A stretch of DNA of 64,000 bases from Sciscionella marina DSM 45152 (GTDB lineage Bacteria > Actinomycetota > Actinomycetes > Mycobacteriales > Pseudonocardiaceae). How positions within the stretch are numbered: position 1 is the first letter of the stretch; every line of letters starts with the position of its first letter. The stretch lies in the NCBI RefSeq assembly GCF_000379465.1, contig NZ_KB905414.1:124001-188000 (forward strand), given 5' to 3'. A program made the position numbers and the translations under genes. Positions 8,887 to 17,406 of this stretch are shown here, one piece after another. Below the pieces are notes generated by a model. The model was not told the origin of the DNA and searched no databases. It was given only the letters and a program-made list of their open reading frames with translations.

Positions 8887-9420
8887 TCACCTTTCCACGG
8901 CCGACGGCCAGCCGGGCAGTCGATAGAGCGGATCGGCACTCGATGGATGTCCACTCGGACCTTCGCCCTCCTTGTGCCGGAACAGACCAGCGTCGCTGCG
9001 GGTCCAATCCCTCGTGGCCAACCGCTCGGCGATCCGCCACTGGCCGCTTCGCCGTTCCATCCGGTCTATATAACGGAATCCCGTGGTGAAATCGTGGTCC
9101 GGTTCCCCGCCAAGGACAGCCCGGTGCGTGGCTGTGCCGTACGACTCGCACCGGGCCGCATCGCCGTCCAGTTCCACGAGCTGCTGCCCGATGAGATGGT
9201 GCGTTCCCGCGAAGCGCCGCAGAATTTCGCTCAGCCAGGCGATGTACGCCTCGATGTCTCCGGTGAATCCGGTGTGCCGGTCGATGGCATCCGGGTGGTA
9301 ACACGTCCGGAGCAGGTCGAAATCGCGCCGGTCCACGGCCCGGCAGTAGCGGAACACGACTTCGGTGATCTGCTGGCGATCGATCAGTTCGGAAAGCTGC
9401 TTTGGAGTCACGACAACCAC
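8887..9420 (-). CDS. SnoaL/NTF2-like protein (ketosteroid-isomerase fold)
   Basis: 177-residue protein of the NTF2-like cone fold: QQITEVVFRYCRAVDRRDFDLLRTCYHPDA at the N-terminus is the classic pattern of the SnoaL_4 / scytalone dehydratase group. Members act as isomerases, dehydratases or small-molecule binders. Starts are GTG at 9420 or GTG at 9411; GGAAGGGG lies between 5 and 13 bp upstream of these. It is translationally close to the luciferase-like gene (5 bp gap). A dehydration or isomerisation step on a steroid-like substrate is possible but not shown. Confidence 0.75.
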   Translation of the reverse strand: MVVVTPKQLSELIDRQQITEVVFRYCRAVDRRDFDLLRTCYHPDAIDRHTGFTGDIEAYIAWLSEILRRFAGTHHLIGQQLVELDGDAARCESYGTATHRAVLGGEPDHDFTTGFRYIDRMERRSGQWRIAERLATRDWTRSDAGLFRHKEGEGPSGHPSSADPLYRLPGWPSAVER

Positions 9421-9598
9421 TTGCCCCTTCCGCCGGTGAGCATCGCGCAGATCGGCGTGCGTGCGTGGGATGCGTCGCCGCGCCTATCCGCCACGCGGCC
9501 CGTTTCGCTAGACTACCAACCAGACGCTTGGTCTCATAGGAGTTTCCCGGACTCGGACGCAGCAATCCGTTCGCAATCGACGAAAGAAGGCCGACAAC
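9421..9598. promoter_or_regulatory. Divergent promoter region between NTF2-like and luciferase-like genes
   Basis: 178-bp spacer between genes transcribed apart. It contains ACCAACCAGACGCTTGGTCT around 9515-9534, an imperfect dyad (ACCA...TGGT with flanking AGAC...GTCT) of the kind bound by TetR-type repressors of acyl-CoA and steroid genes. The dyad is weak and no regulator is adjacent. Confidence 0.25.
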
Positions 9599-10486
9599 AT
9601 GGCAGTGAGGATGGGCGTCAATACGCCGATCGTGCTGCACGTCCCGGACCGCAACTCCGAATGGGAGCAGACGGCGGGAATCGCAGAGGTGGTGCGCATC
9701 GCCGAACGAGCCGACGAATTGGGCTATGACTTTCTGACCTGTAGCGATCACGTCGGCGTTCCACAAGGCTCACCGTCTCCGATGATGGGCGGAATGCGCG
9801 GAACCCGTTACTGGGATCCACTGGCCACGTTGTCGTATCTAGCCGCCCGCACTCGAGGAATTCGGCTGTGCACCAACGTTCTCGTCCTCGGCTACCATCA
9901 TCCGCTCGCGATCGCCAAACGGTTCGGCACCCTGGACATGCTCAGCGGCGGGCGGCTGATTCTCGGTGTCGGTGTCGGCAGCACGGCCGAGGAATTCGCC
10001 GTACTCGGTGCCCCGTTCGACGACCGGGGACCGCGCGCCGACGACGCGATCGGTGCCCTCCGTGCGGCGATGTCCGAGCGGCTGCCATCCTATGACGGCC
10101 GGTATTACCGGTTCTCCGGACTGGTGATCGAACCTCACGCGGTGCAGCGAGAAGTGCCGATCTGGGTGGGCGGCAACACCCGGCGGTCCGTACGGCGGGC
10201 CACCGAGCTCGCCGACGGCTGGCTGCCCGCGGCACTGTCCCCCGAACAGCTGCGCACCAGGCTCGAACAGCATCCACCGTCCGGACCACGATTCGAGGTC
10301 GTCGTCAGTACCACCGAAGCGCTCGATCCGGTGGGCGACCCCGATGGTGCCCTCCGGACGGTCACCGCGCTCGAGGAGGCTGGTGCGACCACCGTCCTGC
10401 CCCGCCTGCTGCACCATTCCGAGCAGCACTATCTCGAAGGATTGCAGGCGCTGGCCGAGCTCTCCTGTTTCGTGCCGCGGCCATGA
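9599..10486 (+). CDS. Luciferase-like (LLM class, probably F420-dependent) oxidoreductase 2
   Basis: 295-residue TIM-barrel oxidoreductase. GIRLCTNVLVLGYHHPLAIAK, LSGGRLILGVGVGS and VPIWVGGNT are diagnostic of the LLM family. The ATG has GAAAGAAGG 9 bp upstream. It is divergent from the NTF2/LLM1 pair and a clear paralogue of LLM1 and of the gene at 47016. Three such enzymes in one island suggest several deazaflavin- or flavin-dependent reductions of related ketones or enones. Confidence 0.85.
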   Translation: MAVRMGVNTPIVLHVPDRNSEWEQTAGIAEVVRIAERADELGYDFLTCSDHVGVPQGSPSPMMGGMRGTRYWDPLATLSYLAARTRGIRLCTNVLVLGYHHPLAIAKRFGTLDMLSGGRLILGVGVGSTAEEFAVLGAPFDDRGPRADDAIGALRAAMSERLPSYDGRYYRFSGLVIEPHAVQREVPIWVGGNTRRSVRRATELADGWLPAALSPEQLRTRLEQHPPSGPRFEVVVSTTEALDPVGDPDGALRTVTALEEAGATTVLPRLLHHSEQHYLEGLQALAELSCFVPRP

Positions 10487-10830
10487 GGACCGGTGCCCGC
10501 CACGGCGGCCGAGCCCGGGTGACCGCCCCGTGTTCGGTGATCCTGCTGCTGAAGCGCACCAGGGTGTCGTGATACCGGGGCGTGCGGCTCGGCACCTCCG
10601 CGCACCCGTTTCTCCGGAACTCTCTACGGGTGCCACCGACGTCATCATGCGCCCCCTGCCCGTGCGACGCGCGTGATCGCCCATCCGCTGCCTCACCGAA
10701 CCGGACGAGGTGAGCGCCCGGACGTGGCAGCCCAGCCGTGGTTCGGTGTGCGGTGCATCAACGTGGTGCACGGGTACTCTCGGCGAGGGAAGCCCTGGGT
10801 GGCACACCGAGACATCGCCCGGTCCGGCGA
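10487..10830. other. 344-bp convergent spacer
   Basis: Lies between the ends of the luciferase-like gene and the SMP-30 gene. No ribosome-binding site, domain, strong hairpin or repeat was recognised. Confidence 0.3.
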
Positions 10831-11877
10831 TCACCGATGTGAGAACGGAATCGTGCCGGGCGCCAGCGCCTGGAAGCGGTACAGCTGCGACGCCCCGGAA
10901 CCACCACCGGTCGTGATGTAGCCTGCGCGCTCACCAGGTTTGATCACGACATTCGAAACCTTGTATCCGTCCGGTAGCGAAGGCAGCGCGACTCGTCCGA
11001 TGATCTTGCCGAGCTTGTTGATGACGACCAGTTCCTTGCTCGCCAGTTCGGCCTGATAGACATTACCCGCGGAATCGACCGTATTCGAATCGGCGCCGGA
11101 ACCGTCCAGATTCGCCATGACCCGCGGATAACCGGAAAACCGCGTGGTGTCCATCGTGCCGTCCGGATTGAGCCCGATCTGATCGACACGGTTGGCCTGC
11201 AGCTCACCGACCCAGATCTGGTCTCCCTCGGGCGACAACGAGATTCCGTTCGGCCTCGCCAGTCCGGCGGTGACCTGGTCCAGCGCTCCATTCGGCTGCA
11301 GCCGGTAGACACCACCGACCGGGTCGGCAAGTGTCCCGTCGAACGAAGTGAAATAGAGATTTCCCTTCTTGTCGAATACCATATCGTCCGGATAGACCGG
11401 CGAACCGTGATAGTCCTCGACCACTGTGCGCATCCCGGTCCCGTCCCGATTCATGCGCATGATCCTGCCGTTCACCAGATCCGCCAGGTAGACCGAACCG
11501 TCCCGATCGACCGCGATACCGGAGAACACGCTTGTCTTGTCGCGGTAGAGCGGCACGCTCTTGCGGGTGGACATGTCCAGTTTGAACACCCGGTTGCCAT
11601 CGGCGTCGCCGCCGACGCTCACCCAGTACAGGTTGCCACTCCGGTCGAATCGCGGGGCTTCGGCGAACGGCTCGGCGTCCGCCTTGCTCGGCTGTTCCAG
11701 CGTGGCATACGGCCGGGCCACCAGAGTGACTCGATCATTATGCACCGCACCGGAACCCGGCTCGCCCATCGCGCGGTCGGCATGGCCGCCGAACACGTAC
11801 GAGGCCGCGAAACCGGCCACGACCGCGGCGGCGAGTACGCTGGTGCGCCGCCCACGAGAACGCCATCGAGAATTCAT
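10831..11877 (-). CDS. Exported SMP-30/gluconolactonase-like beta-propeller
   Basis: 348-residue protein with an N-terminal export signal: basic RWRSRGRRTS then a hydrophobic stretch (about residues 14-30, VLAAAVVAGFAASYVFG). The rest is a six-bladed beta-propeller of the SMP-30/Drp35 class, with repeated blades such as FDRSGNLYWVSVGG, VDRDGSVYLADL, FDKKGNLYFTS and LSPEGDQIWVGEL. Family members are calcium-dependent lactonases or esterases. It would act outside the membrane or be anchored to it. It is a single gene divergent from the enoyl-CoA hydratase. Lactone hydrolysis after Baeyer-Villiger oxidation is one possible role but is speculative. Confidence 0.75.
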   Translation of the reverse strand: MNSRWRSRGRRTSVLAAAVVAGFAASYVFGGHADRAMGEPGSGAVHNDRVTLVARPYATLEQPSKADAEPFAEAPRFDRSGNLYWVSVGGDADGNRVFKLDMSTRKSVPLYRDKTSVFSGIAVDRDGSVYLADLVNGRIMRMNRDGTGMRTVVEDYHGSPVYPDDMVFDKKGNLYFTSFDGTLADPVGGVYRLQPNGALDQVTAGLARPNGISLSPEGDQIWVGELQANRVDQIGLNPDGTMDTTRFSGYPRVMANLDGSGADSNTVDSAGNVYQAELASKELVVINKLGKIIGRVALPSLPDGYKVSNVVIKPGERAGYITTGGGSGASQLYRFQALAPGTIPFSHR

Positions 11878-12255
11878 GTATACCGCCCATCGTCATCGTT
11901 TTCAGGGGTTTGCCCGCACTGGCCAGACCGCACGATCCGGATCGCCGGTGGACGTGATTCACCGGCCGGGGCTGGAACCTTTTCCGTGTCCTGCGCGGCA
12001 CCCGAACCTCCCCGCCGGGTGATGTCCGGGTGAACCCGGCGCGACAGGGTGCGCGGGCCGTATCGGAATGGGGTGACACCACCCGAAAACTGGCGGTGTC
12101 AACGTCCCGCATGCCATGATCGCCTCGGCGCACCGGCGAATCACCTCGCACATCCGGGCGGGGGGCGAACGGGAGCCGAGCACGAACGCTCGTGACGGAA
12201 ACCGAGCGGCCTTCGCGAAAAGAATCGAGGAGTTACCATTGGCGGACGAGACAAA
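11878..12255. promoter_or_regulatory. Divergent spacer with an oddly placed ribosome-binding site
   Basis: 378 bp between the SMP-30 gene and the enoyl-CoA hydratase. The only clear signal is GAGGAG at 12227-12232, six bases before an in-frame ATT (12238) of the hydratase frame; no ATG or GTG lies at the right distance. No operator-like palindrome was seen. Confidence 0.35.
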
Positions 12256-13065
12256 GTGCCGGAAATGGACCATCGGCGATCGAACAACCGGCCGGTTCGC
12301 ATGACCGGCCGACAGGACGCCACGGTCCTCGTGGAACGCCGTGGTCGAATACTGCTCGTGACGCTGAATCGCCCGTCGGCGCGCAATGCCATCGACGGCG
12401 CCGTGGCGGAAGAACTGGCGGCGGCCGCGCGTGAACTGGACAGCGACCCGGAGCTTTCGGTCGGCGTGCTCACCGGGACGGGGCAGGACTTCTGCGCCGG
12501 TATGGACCTGAAAGCCTTCGCCCGCAAGGAAGACATGAGTCCGGTCGTGCGCTTCATCCGCGAGGGGACCCGCAAGCCGCTCATCGCCGCCGTCGAAGGC
12601 CACGCCGTCGCGGGTGGTCTCGAGCTGGTACTCGCCTGTGATCTGGTGGTCGCCGCGTCCGACGCCCGGATGGGAATTCCCGAAGCGACCGTCGGCCTGT
12701 TCGCCGCCGGTGGCGGGCTGCTGAGGCTTCCCGATCGCATCGGGTCGAGCCTGGCGCTGCAGATGGCGCTGACCGGGGACCCGGTTTCCGCCGAACGGGC
12801 ATACGCCGCCGGTTTCCTCGCTCGGCTGGCCGAACCCGGAGAAGCGGAACAGGAGGCGCTGCGCTTGGCTGAGCGAGTGGCACACAACGCGCCACTCGGT
12901 ATCGCCGCGTCCAAGGAGCTGATCCGTGCGGGCCGCGGTATGACGGAGGCACAGTTCTGGGCGTACCAGGCACCGCTGCGCGATCAGGTGTTCACATCCG
13001 GGGATGCCCGGGAAGGTCCACGGGCCTTCGCGGAGAAACGTCCGCCCCGCTGGACCGGAACCTAG
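12256..13065 (+). CDS. Enoyl-CoA hydratase/isomerase (crotonase family)
   Basis: Crotonase-fold protein of 254-269 residues that would hydrate or isomerise an acyl-CoA. The oxyanion-hole segments are DFCAGMDLKAF and EGHAVAGGLELVLACD, and the acidic region IPEATVGLFAAGGG follows. Possible starts are GTG 12256 and ATG 12301 (MTGRQDATVLVERRG, the best family match); neither has a ribosome-binding site, whereas GAGGAG sits before an in-frame ATT at 12238. It is a single gene opposite a degraded ligase. The C-terminal EGPRAFAEKRPPRW is shared with the hydratase at 51112, indicating related subfamilies. Confidence 0.88.
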   Translation: MPEMDHRRSNNRPVRMTGRQDATVLVERRGRILLVTLNRPSARNAIDGAVAEELAAAARELDSDPELSVGVLTGTGQDFCAGMDLKAFARKEDMSPVVRFIREGTRKPLIAAVEGHAVAGGLELVLACDLVVAASDARMGIPEATVGLFAAGGGLLRLPDRIGSSLALQMALTGDPVSAERAYAAGFLARLAEPGEAEQEALRLAERVAHNAPLGIAASKELIRAGRGMTEAQFWAYQAPLRDQVFTSGDAREGPRAFAEKRPPRWTGT

Positions 13066-13108
13066 GCGGACGAACGAGATGACCGGCCGCCTCCGGTGCT
13101 GAACCGTT

Positions 13109-13506
13109 GTGCGGCAACGCATTCCGGAACCACCTCGCGCGGAGTTCTTCGGCATGCCCGAAGACGCGGCGGTGCGCTCACCGATCGACCGTGGGCGCAC
13201 CGAACTCAATTCGACCGGGGTGCGGGAGGCGGGCAGGGCCGCCACGCAGACCTGTTCGCCCGACAGCCCGGCAACGGCCGGATCGGCGATGGCCGGATGG
13301 CCAGCCAGGCTCAGCAGCACCGGATTCGCCGGGCACGCGACGATATCGCCGTGTCGCACGCCTCGCCTGTGCCAGGCGGCGGCCATCCGGTTCGCACTGC
13401 TGTCGAGTTCGACGAAGCGGATCGACTCACCGGCCAGGGTCGCGGCGGGCGCGTCCGGATGGATGCGCAGACCACGATCGAGCAGGTCCCCGATCAGCAT
13501 CCGCAT
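13109..13506 (-). pseudogene. Acyl-CoA ligase pseudogene with large internal deletions
   Basis: The first 57 codons read like the N-terminus of an AMP-forming acyl-CoA ligase (MRMLIGDLLDRGLRIHPDAP ... RHGDIVA, matching the intact ligase at 26764). The frame then jumps into C-terminal ligase sequence (GHPAIADPAVAGLSGEQVCV, equivalent to the GVADTAVVGLPDEQ region) and after another gap reaches MPKNSARGG, like the LPRNAAGK end. About 400 central residues, including the P-loop and adenylation core, are missing. The ATG and upstream operators remain. The frame stays open for hundreds of codons only because it runs antisense to the hydratase. Confidence 0.72.
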
Positions 13507-13635
13507 AGCGCCTCCCGGTTCCGTCAGGTTCCCGATTGGGCGTGACTATCCGTCCCCGGCACCGCGGCATCGGAGCCCGTTCGCCGAGTCACGCGACCGG
13601 ACCGTGTCAGTCACCGCTTCCCTGTGTCGGCCCGA

Positions 13636-13651
13636 TTTAAGTGTACTCTAT
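13636..13651. promoter_or_regulatory. Weak AAAGAGTATACTCTTT-type operator
   Basis: TTTAAGTGTACTCTAT matches 10 of 16 positions of the palindromic element found near the GntR gene at 62650, including the AG.GTACTCT-like core. It lies 130 bp upstream of the dead ligase's start codon. Its presence beside a stronger copy at 13834 repeats the paired arrangement seen at 55.0 and 62.5 kb. Confidence 0.4.
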
Positions 13652-13833
13652 TCAGGCGATCAGGTTCAATGAACCGAGTCGGGCATGGTCGGCAAAGCAC
13701 CCGAAGCCGCCGGGTCCGTACACCATAATCTGACGATATTCGCCCATTTCCATTAAAATGGTGCCATCCGCGGCTGCCGCTGGACATGGCCGAGACCGAG
13801 GTGATCTTCCTACCGCCAGTCGGTCCGACCAAA

Positions 13834-13849
13834 AATAAGTATACTCTTC
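13834..13849. promoter_or_regulatory. AAAGAGTATACTCTTT-type operator
   Basis: AATAAGTATACTCTTC matches 13 of 16 positions of the element AAAGAGTATACTCTTT. It stands in the AT-rich spacer between the steroid-type SDR and the dead ligase. Both neighbours are on the minus strand, so the promoter it could control is that of the dead ligase. Confidence 0.6.
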
Positions 13850-13913
13850 TTTGTACCGGCAGGAAGCGAGACGGCAACGGGGCGACCGCCCCGGTTCCCC
13901 GGATGTGCCCGGG

Positions 13914-14663
13914 TCAGGCGGTCATTCCGCCGTCGATCACGAAATCCTGCCCGGTGCAGTACGAGCTCGCCGCACTGATCAGGAAGGCCACCAGGGCGCT
14001 TGCCTCCTCAGGGGCACCCGGCCGGGAGATCGGGATGGTCGCCACCGCGCCGCCGCCCGCGCGTGTTTCCTCGGTGATCATCTGGGTGTCCATCGCGCCG
14101 GGACAGATCGTGTTGACTCGGATCCCGTACCGGCCCAGCTCGGCCGCCGCCGACCGGCTCAGCCCCCGGACCGCCCATTTGGACGCCGAGTAGAGCGCGG
14201 CCGTCGAATAGCCCCGGATACCGGCTACCGAGGCTATGTTCACCACGGCGCCACCATGTTCGCGCATCAACGGGAAGACCGCCTGCATCCCGTTCACGGC
14301 ACCGAGTACGTTCACCCGCATCTCCAGATCGAACAGGCGCTCATCGGATTCCAGCAGCGAAACCGGCTCGTAGACGCCGGCATTGTTGACCAGTGCGTCG
14401 ATCCGGCCATACCGGCGCCCGATCTCCTCGACGACCGCCGTCCACTGTTCCCGATCCGTGACATCGAGCCCGAGGCCGAGCGCCGCCGAGCCCGCTTCGT
14501 TCAGTCGCGCGGCGGCCGATTCGGCGGCACCGGCGGCGAGATCGGCGAGCACCACCCGGGCTCCGCTGTCGGCCAGCACCCGTGCGTGTGCCGCACCGAG
14601 TCCGCCGCCTCCGCCGGTGATCAGCACTACCTTGTCATCGAGATCGATGATGGGTTTCGCCAT
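13914..14663 (-). CDS. SDR oxidoreductase resembling 3-alpha/20-beta-hydroxysteroid dehydrogenase
   Basis: Classical short-chain dehydrogenase of 249 residues, NAD(H)-binding. Motifs: TGGGGGLG (cofactor), NNAG, catalytic serine in NIASVAG, YSASK, and the C-terminal FVIDGGMTA. Segment order and wording (YSASKWAVRGLSRSAAAELG) closely follow actinobacterial 3-alpha/20-beta-hydroxysteroid dehydrogenase/FabG3. It would interconvert a steroid hydroxyl and ketone. The ATG at 14663 has GGAGGG upstream; the longer open frame on this strand is spurious. It is divergent from the esterase at 14965. Confidence 0.85.
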   Translation of the reverse strand: MAKPIIDLDDKVVLITGGGGGLGAAHARVLADSGARVVLADLAAGAAESAAARLNEAGSAALGLGLDVTDREQWTAVVEEIGRRYGRIDALVNNAGVYEPVSLLESDERLFDLEMRVNVLGAVNGMQAVFPLMREHGGAVVNIASVAGIRGYSTAALYSASKWAVRGLSRSAAAELGRYGIRVNTICPGAMDTQMITEETRAGGGAVATIPISRPGAPEEASALVAFLISAASSYCTGQDFVIDGGMTA

Positions 14664-14673
14664 CTGCCCTCCA

Positions 14674-14696
14674 CTCACTGACAAATGTTCGGTGAG
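14674..14696. promoter_or_regulatory. Imperfect dyad in front of the SDR gene
   Basis: CTCAC (14674-14678) and GTGAG (14692-14696) flank a partly symmetric centre (TGACA...TTCG), making a 23-bp imperfect palindrome just upstream of the SDR ribosome-binding site. It is a candidate repressor site in the 301-bp divergent spacer 14664-14964; no dedicated regulator is adjacent. Confidence 0.3.
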
Positions 14697-14964
14697 ACCG
14701 CGGTCGCAGCATCTTCCGAGCCGAAGGAGAGCAGCGAACGGGGCCTGGGGCGGCGTGGACACACACCGGAGCCGCCGCTTTCCATGATCACGGGAGAAAC
14801 AGGCGATCGGCCACCGGCGTCTCGGACAGCGGGAATCCGGCTCGACCGGGCGCCGAATTCTCGTAGTTTCCGGATGGCGGCCGGTTTCCGCGCGCCGCCA
14901 CGGCCACGATGACACCCGCGGAGCGGCGAGCAGTGCTCGGCACCGCCCATTCCGGAGGTTGCGG

Positions 14965-16116
14965 ATGACCGATACGGCTACGGCCGACCGGGTGAACGAA
15001 TCGGTGGGCGCGGCCATGCGGCACGCGCTCGAACTCGGCGAGACCGGAATCCAGGTGGCGGCATACCGACACGGGGAACTGCTCGTCGACCTGAGTGCGG
15101 GCATCGCGGATCCGGCCACCGGGGCGCCCGTCCGCCCGGACACCCTCTTCCACGTCTTCTCGGTGTCGAAAGCGGTCACCGCCACCGCCGTGCACGTGCT
15201 CGCGGCCCGGGAGGCGCTCGACTACTCGGCTCCCGTAGCGCGGTACTGGCCTGAATTCGGCGCGAACGGCAAGGGACGGATCACCGTGCAGACCTTGCTC
15301 AGCCATCGGGCCGGTATCCCCTGGATGCCGGACGGGGTGACACCGCGGCTGCAGGCCGACTGGGCCTGGATGATCCGGCGGATCGAAGCACTCGCACCCG
15401 CCTTTCCGCCAGACACCACGAACTGCTATCACGCCCTGGTGTGGGGGTGGGTCGTCGGAGAACTGGTGCACCGCGCCGATCCGGAACATCGCGACTTCCG
15501 GACCTTCGTCACCGAGGAGTTGTTCGCGCCGCTCGGCATCGAGGACATCCACTTCGGCCTGCCCGAGGATGCGGTGCACCGCCGTGCCCCGGTACTCGGC
15601 GGGGAACCGCCTGATTCGGCTTCCGGGGAACACTTCCTCGGCATGCCGAGAGCGGTCTATCCCGGCGCGGCCGCCTTCAATCTGCCGGAGACCCTGCGCG
15701 CGGTGCATCCCGGTGCGGGCGGCGTGGCCACCGCGCGAGCGATGGCGCGGTTTTTCGCGATGCTCGCCCAACGTGGCGAACTGGACGGGGTCCGGGTGCT
15801 GCCCGCCCGGCTGGTCGACCGGTTCTGCACCCCGCGCGAGAACATGGCCGGACCGGACCGGTATCTCGGCAAGCCCGCACCCATCGGCGCGTACGGCTAC
15901 TGGCGCGGCGGCGCGGGAGCGCACCCGGTGGTCGGCGAGCATCCGGCGCTGCTCTATCACCCGGGCGCCGGTGGTTCGATCGCCTGGGCAGAGCTGGACA
16001 CCGGACTGTCCGTGGCGATCTGCCACAACGGCATGCATCCCGGAGCTGTCGACCCGGACCGGCACCCGTTCGTCCCGATCGCCGACGCCGTCCGGAGATT
16101 GTGCCGCACGTCCTGA
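14965..16116 (+). CDS. Serine hydrolase, beta-lactamase/EstB-type esterase
   Basis: 383-residue serine hydrolase of the beta-lactamase class C / family VIII esterase group. The S-x-x-K motif is visible as FSVSKAVTA (about residue 69), followed by the Tyr motif near YHALVWG and a C-terminal HPGAGGSIAWA region in place of KTG. GGAGG six bases upstream fixes the ATG at 14965. No signal peptide is seen, so it is probably cytoplasmic. Such enzymes hydrolyse esters or lactones; acetyl or other esters on a steroid nucleus are possible substrates. Confidence 0.82.
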   Translation: MTDTATADRVNESVGAAMRHALELGETGIQVAAYRHGELLVDLSAGIADPATGAPVRPDTLFHVFSVSKAVTATAVHVLAAREALDYSAPVARYWPEFGANGKGRITVQTLLSHRAGIPWMPDGVTPRLQADWAWMIRRIEALAPAFPPDTTNCYHALVWGWVVGELVHRADPEHRDFRTFVTEELFAPLGIEDIHFGLPEDAVHRRAPVLGGEPPDSASGEHFLGMPRAVYPGAAAFNLPETLRAVHPGAGGVATARAMARFFAMLAQRGELDGVRVLPARLVDRFCTPRENMAGPDRYLGKPAPIGAYGYWRGGAGAHPVVGEHPALLYHPGAGGSIAWAELDTGLSVAICHNGMHPGAVDPDRHPFVPIADAVRRLCRTS

Positions 16117-16187
16117 TGCCATCCGCAAGTCCCGGCGCTGCAGTCGTTCCGCGCGCCCCGCCGACGACCACAGAGGAGAACCCCGCC

Positions 16188-16681
16188 ATGTCCACCGCAC
16201 GTGAGGAGCTCGTCGAGCTGACCCGATCGGTGGCCGGTGCGGTCGGGCGCACCGGCGTGCGCCAGAAGCGGATGCGCGTTTTCCGGACGGCTGCGCGCGG
16301 CGGTGGACGAGCTGGAGCGCAGTCGCCTCTCCGGGGTCCCCCGGATGTCGTTCACCGAGGCGGTCGGCGCGCCGCAGTACACCTGGCAGAACCACGATCC
16401 CGCTCTGCCCGGTCACCTGGACGAGGGCCCGGCCGGAGTCATGCACGGTGGGGTCTCGGCCTGGCTGCTGGATTCGCTGCTGTCCAGTTTCGTGCAGTAC
16501 CACGGGATCCCCGGCGTGACCGCCACGCGCACGGCGGACTGCCGAAGGCCGATCCCACTCGATCGCGGGCTCACCCTCACCGGCCGTCTGGACGGGGTCC
16601 GCCCCACACAAGGCCAGCGCGACGGGCACGGTGGCGGTCGAGGCACGTGGCGTGTTCGTGCGCCGGAAACAGCGGCGATGA
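16188..16681 (+). pseudogene. Frameshifted PaaI-type hotdog thioesterase
   Basis: The ATG at 16188 has GAGGAGA upstream and begins MSTAREELVELTRSVAGAVG. Around 16285 the protein continues one frame later (LRAAVDELERSRLSGVP, then GVMHGGVSAWLLDSLLSSF, the thioesterase HGG motif). Around 16610 it continues in the third frame as KASATGTVAVEARGVFVRR up to a stop at 16679. Two single-base-type frameshifts thus break one acyl-CoA thioesterase. Either the gene is dead or there are two sequencing errors in GC-rich runs. Confidence 0.72.
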
Positions 16682-16706
16682 GACCGGCTGGCCACTGCCA
16701 CCGCGT

Positions 16707-17303
16707 TCAGGGGGCGAGTCTGCGGAAGCAGCGCACGGCGAGCTCGGCGGGTGAATCGGCTTCGGCCTGTTCTGCTGCCCATGCTTCGAGGGCGACCCTG
16801 ATCGCGTCCGTGGCCGCCGCCGCGACCAGCCGCAGTTCGAGCTCCCCGGTTTCGGCCGCGATGCCCGCCAGCACCGGGACCAGCAGTGTCTCCGACTCAC
16901 GGTTGACCCGGTACCAGACCTCGGCGAGGGAGGAGTCCTTCGCGGCGGCCCGCAACAGCCGTCGGGTGCGTTCGAGACGGTCCGTCTGGTCGGTGTCCTG
17001 CGGCGTGAGCGCCCCGCGGATGGCCTCCTCGACCGCCGGAAGCAGCCGCGCGCCACCGGGGGTGTCCGCGAGCCGGGCGCGCCACATGTCCCCGCCCACG
17101 GCAAGAGCCGGTGCGACGGCGTCCTCTTTGCTCCGGAAGTAGCGGTAGAAGGTGCGCAGCGAAACTCCGGCCGCACCGGCGATGCCCTCCGCCGTCACTT
17201 CCCCGGGACCGTGGTCGGCGAGCAGCCCGAAGGCCACCTGTGCGATGTCGAGGCGGGTGGCGGCCTTGCGCCGTTCGGTCAGGGAAAGGTTCCGGTTGTC
17301 CAC
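16707..17303 (-). CDS. TetR-family transcriptional regulator
   Basis: 198-residue repressor. The helix-turn-helix at about residues 14-62 contains VTAEGIAGAAGVSLRTFYRYFRSKEDAV, typical of TetR, followed by an all-helical ligand domain. It is divergent from the SDR at 17407 with a 103-bp spacer, so it probably controls that gene and itself. The ligand is unknown. Its end lies 25 bp from the end of the broken thioesterase. Confidence 0.88.
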   Translation of the reverse strand: MDNRNLSLTERRKAATRLDIAQVAFGLLADHGPGEVTAEGIAGAAGVSLRTFYRYFRSKEDAVAPALAVGGDMWRARLADTPGGARLLPAVEEAIRGALTPQDTDQTDRLERTRRLLRAAAKDSSLAEVWYRVNRESETLLVPVLAGIAAETGELELRLVAAAATDAIRVALEAWAAEQAEADSPAELAVRCFRRLAP

Positions 17304-17406
17304 GGACCAAGACTCTCAGACCAGCCAATGTGACACACCATGCATATCTGACACGTTTTGCCACTACGGCATACACTGGACATGTAGGTTCGGATGAGCC
17401 AAAGAG
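17304..17406. promoter_or_regulatory. TetR/SDR divergent promoter with repeated TGACAC
   Basis: TGACAC occurs at 17331-17336 and 17349-17354, exactly 18 bp apart start to start, flanking the AT-rich CCATGCATAT. The spacing of about two helical turns fits a dimeric repressor contacting one face, so this is the best candidate TetR operator in the spacer. Confidence 0.35.

Noticed and set aside
8882-9766. An in-frame N-terminal extension of nearly 300 codons on the luciferase-like gene at 7940
   Set aside because: It is antisense/out of frame over the NTF2-like gene, has no domain, and the ATG at 8881 has a proper ribosome-binding site.
11959-13506. A 515-codon open frame on the minus strand
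   Set aside because: Only its first part (13506 to about 13109) has ligase character; the rest is antisense to the enoyl-CoA hydratase and stays open because of GC bias.
14781-14795. TCCATGATCACGGGA upstream of the esterase as another copy of the 15-bp operator
   Set aside because: The left arm is poor and no TANNNT hexamer follows after 29-30 bp in either direction, so it is probably chance.
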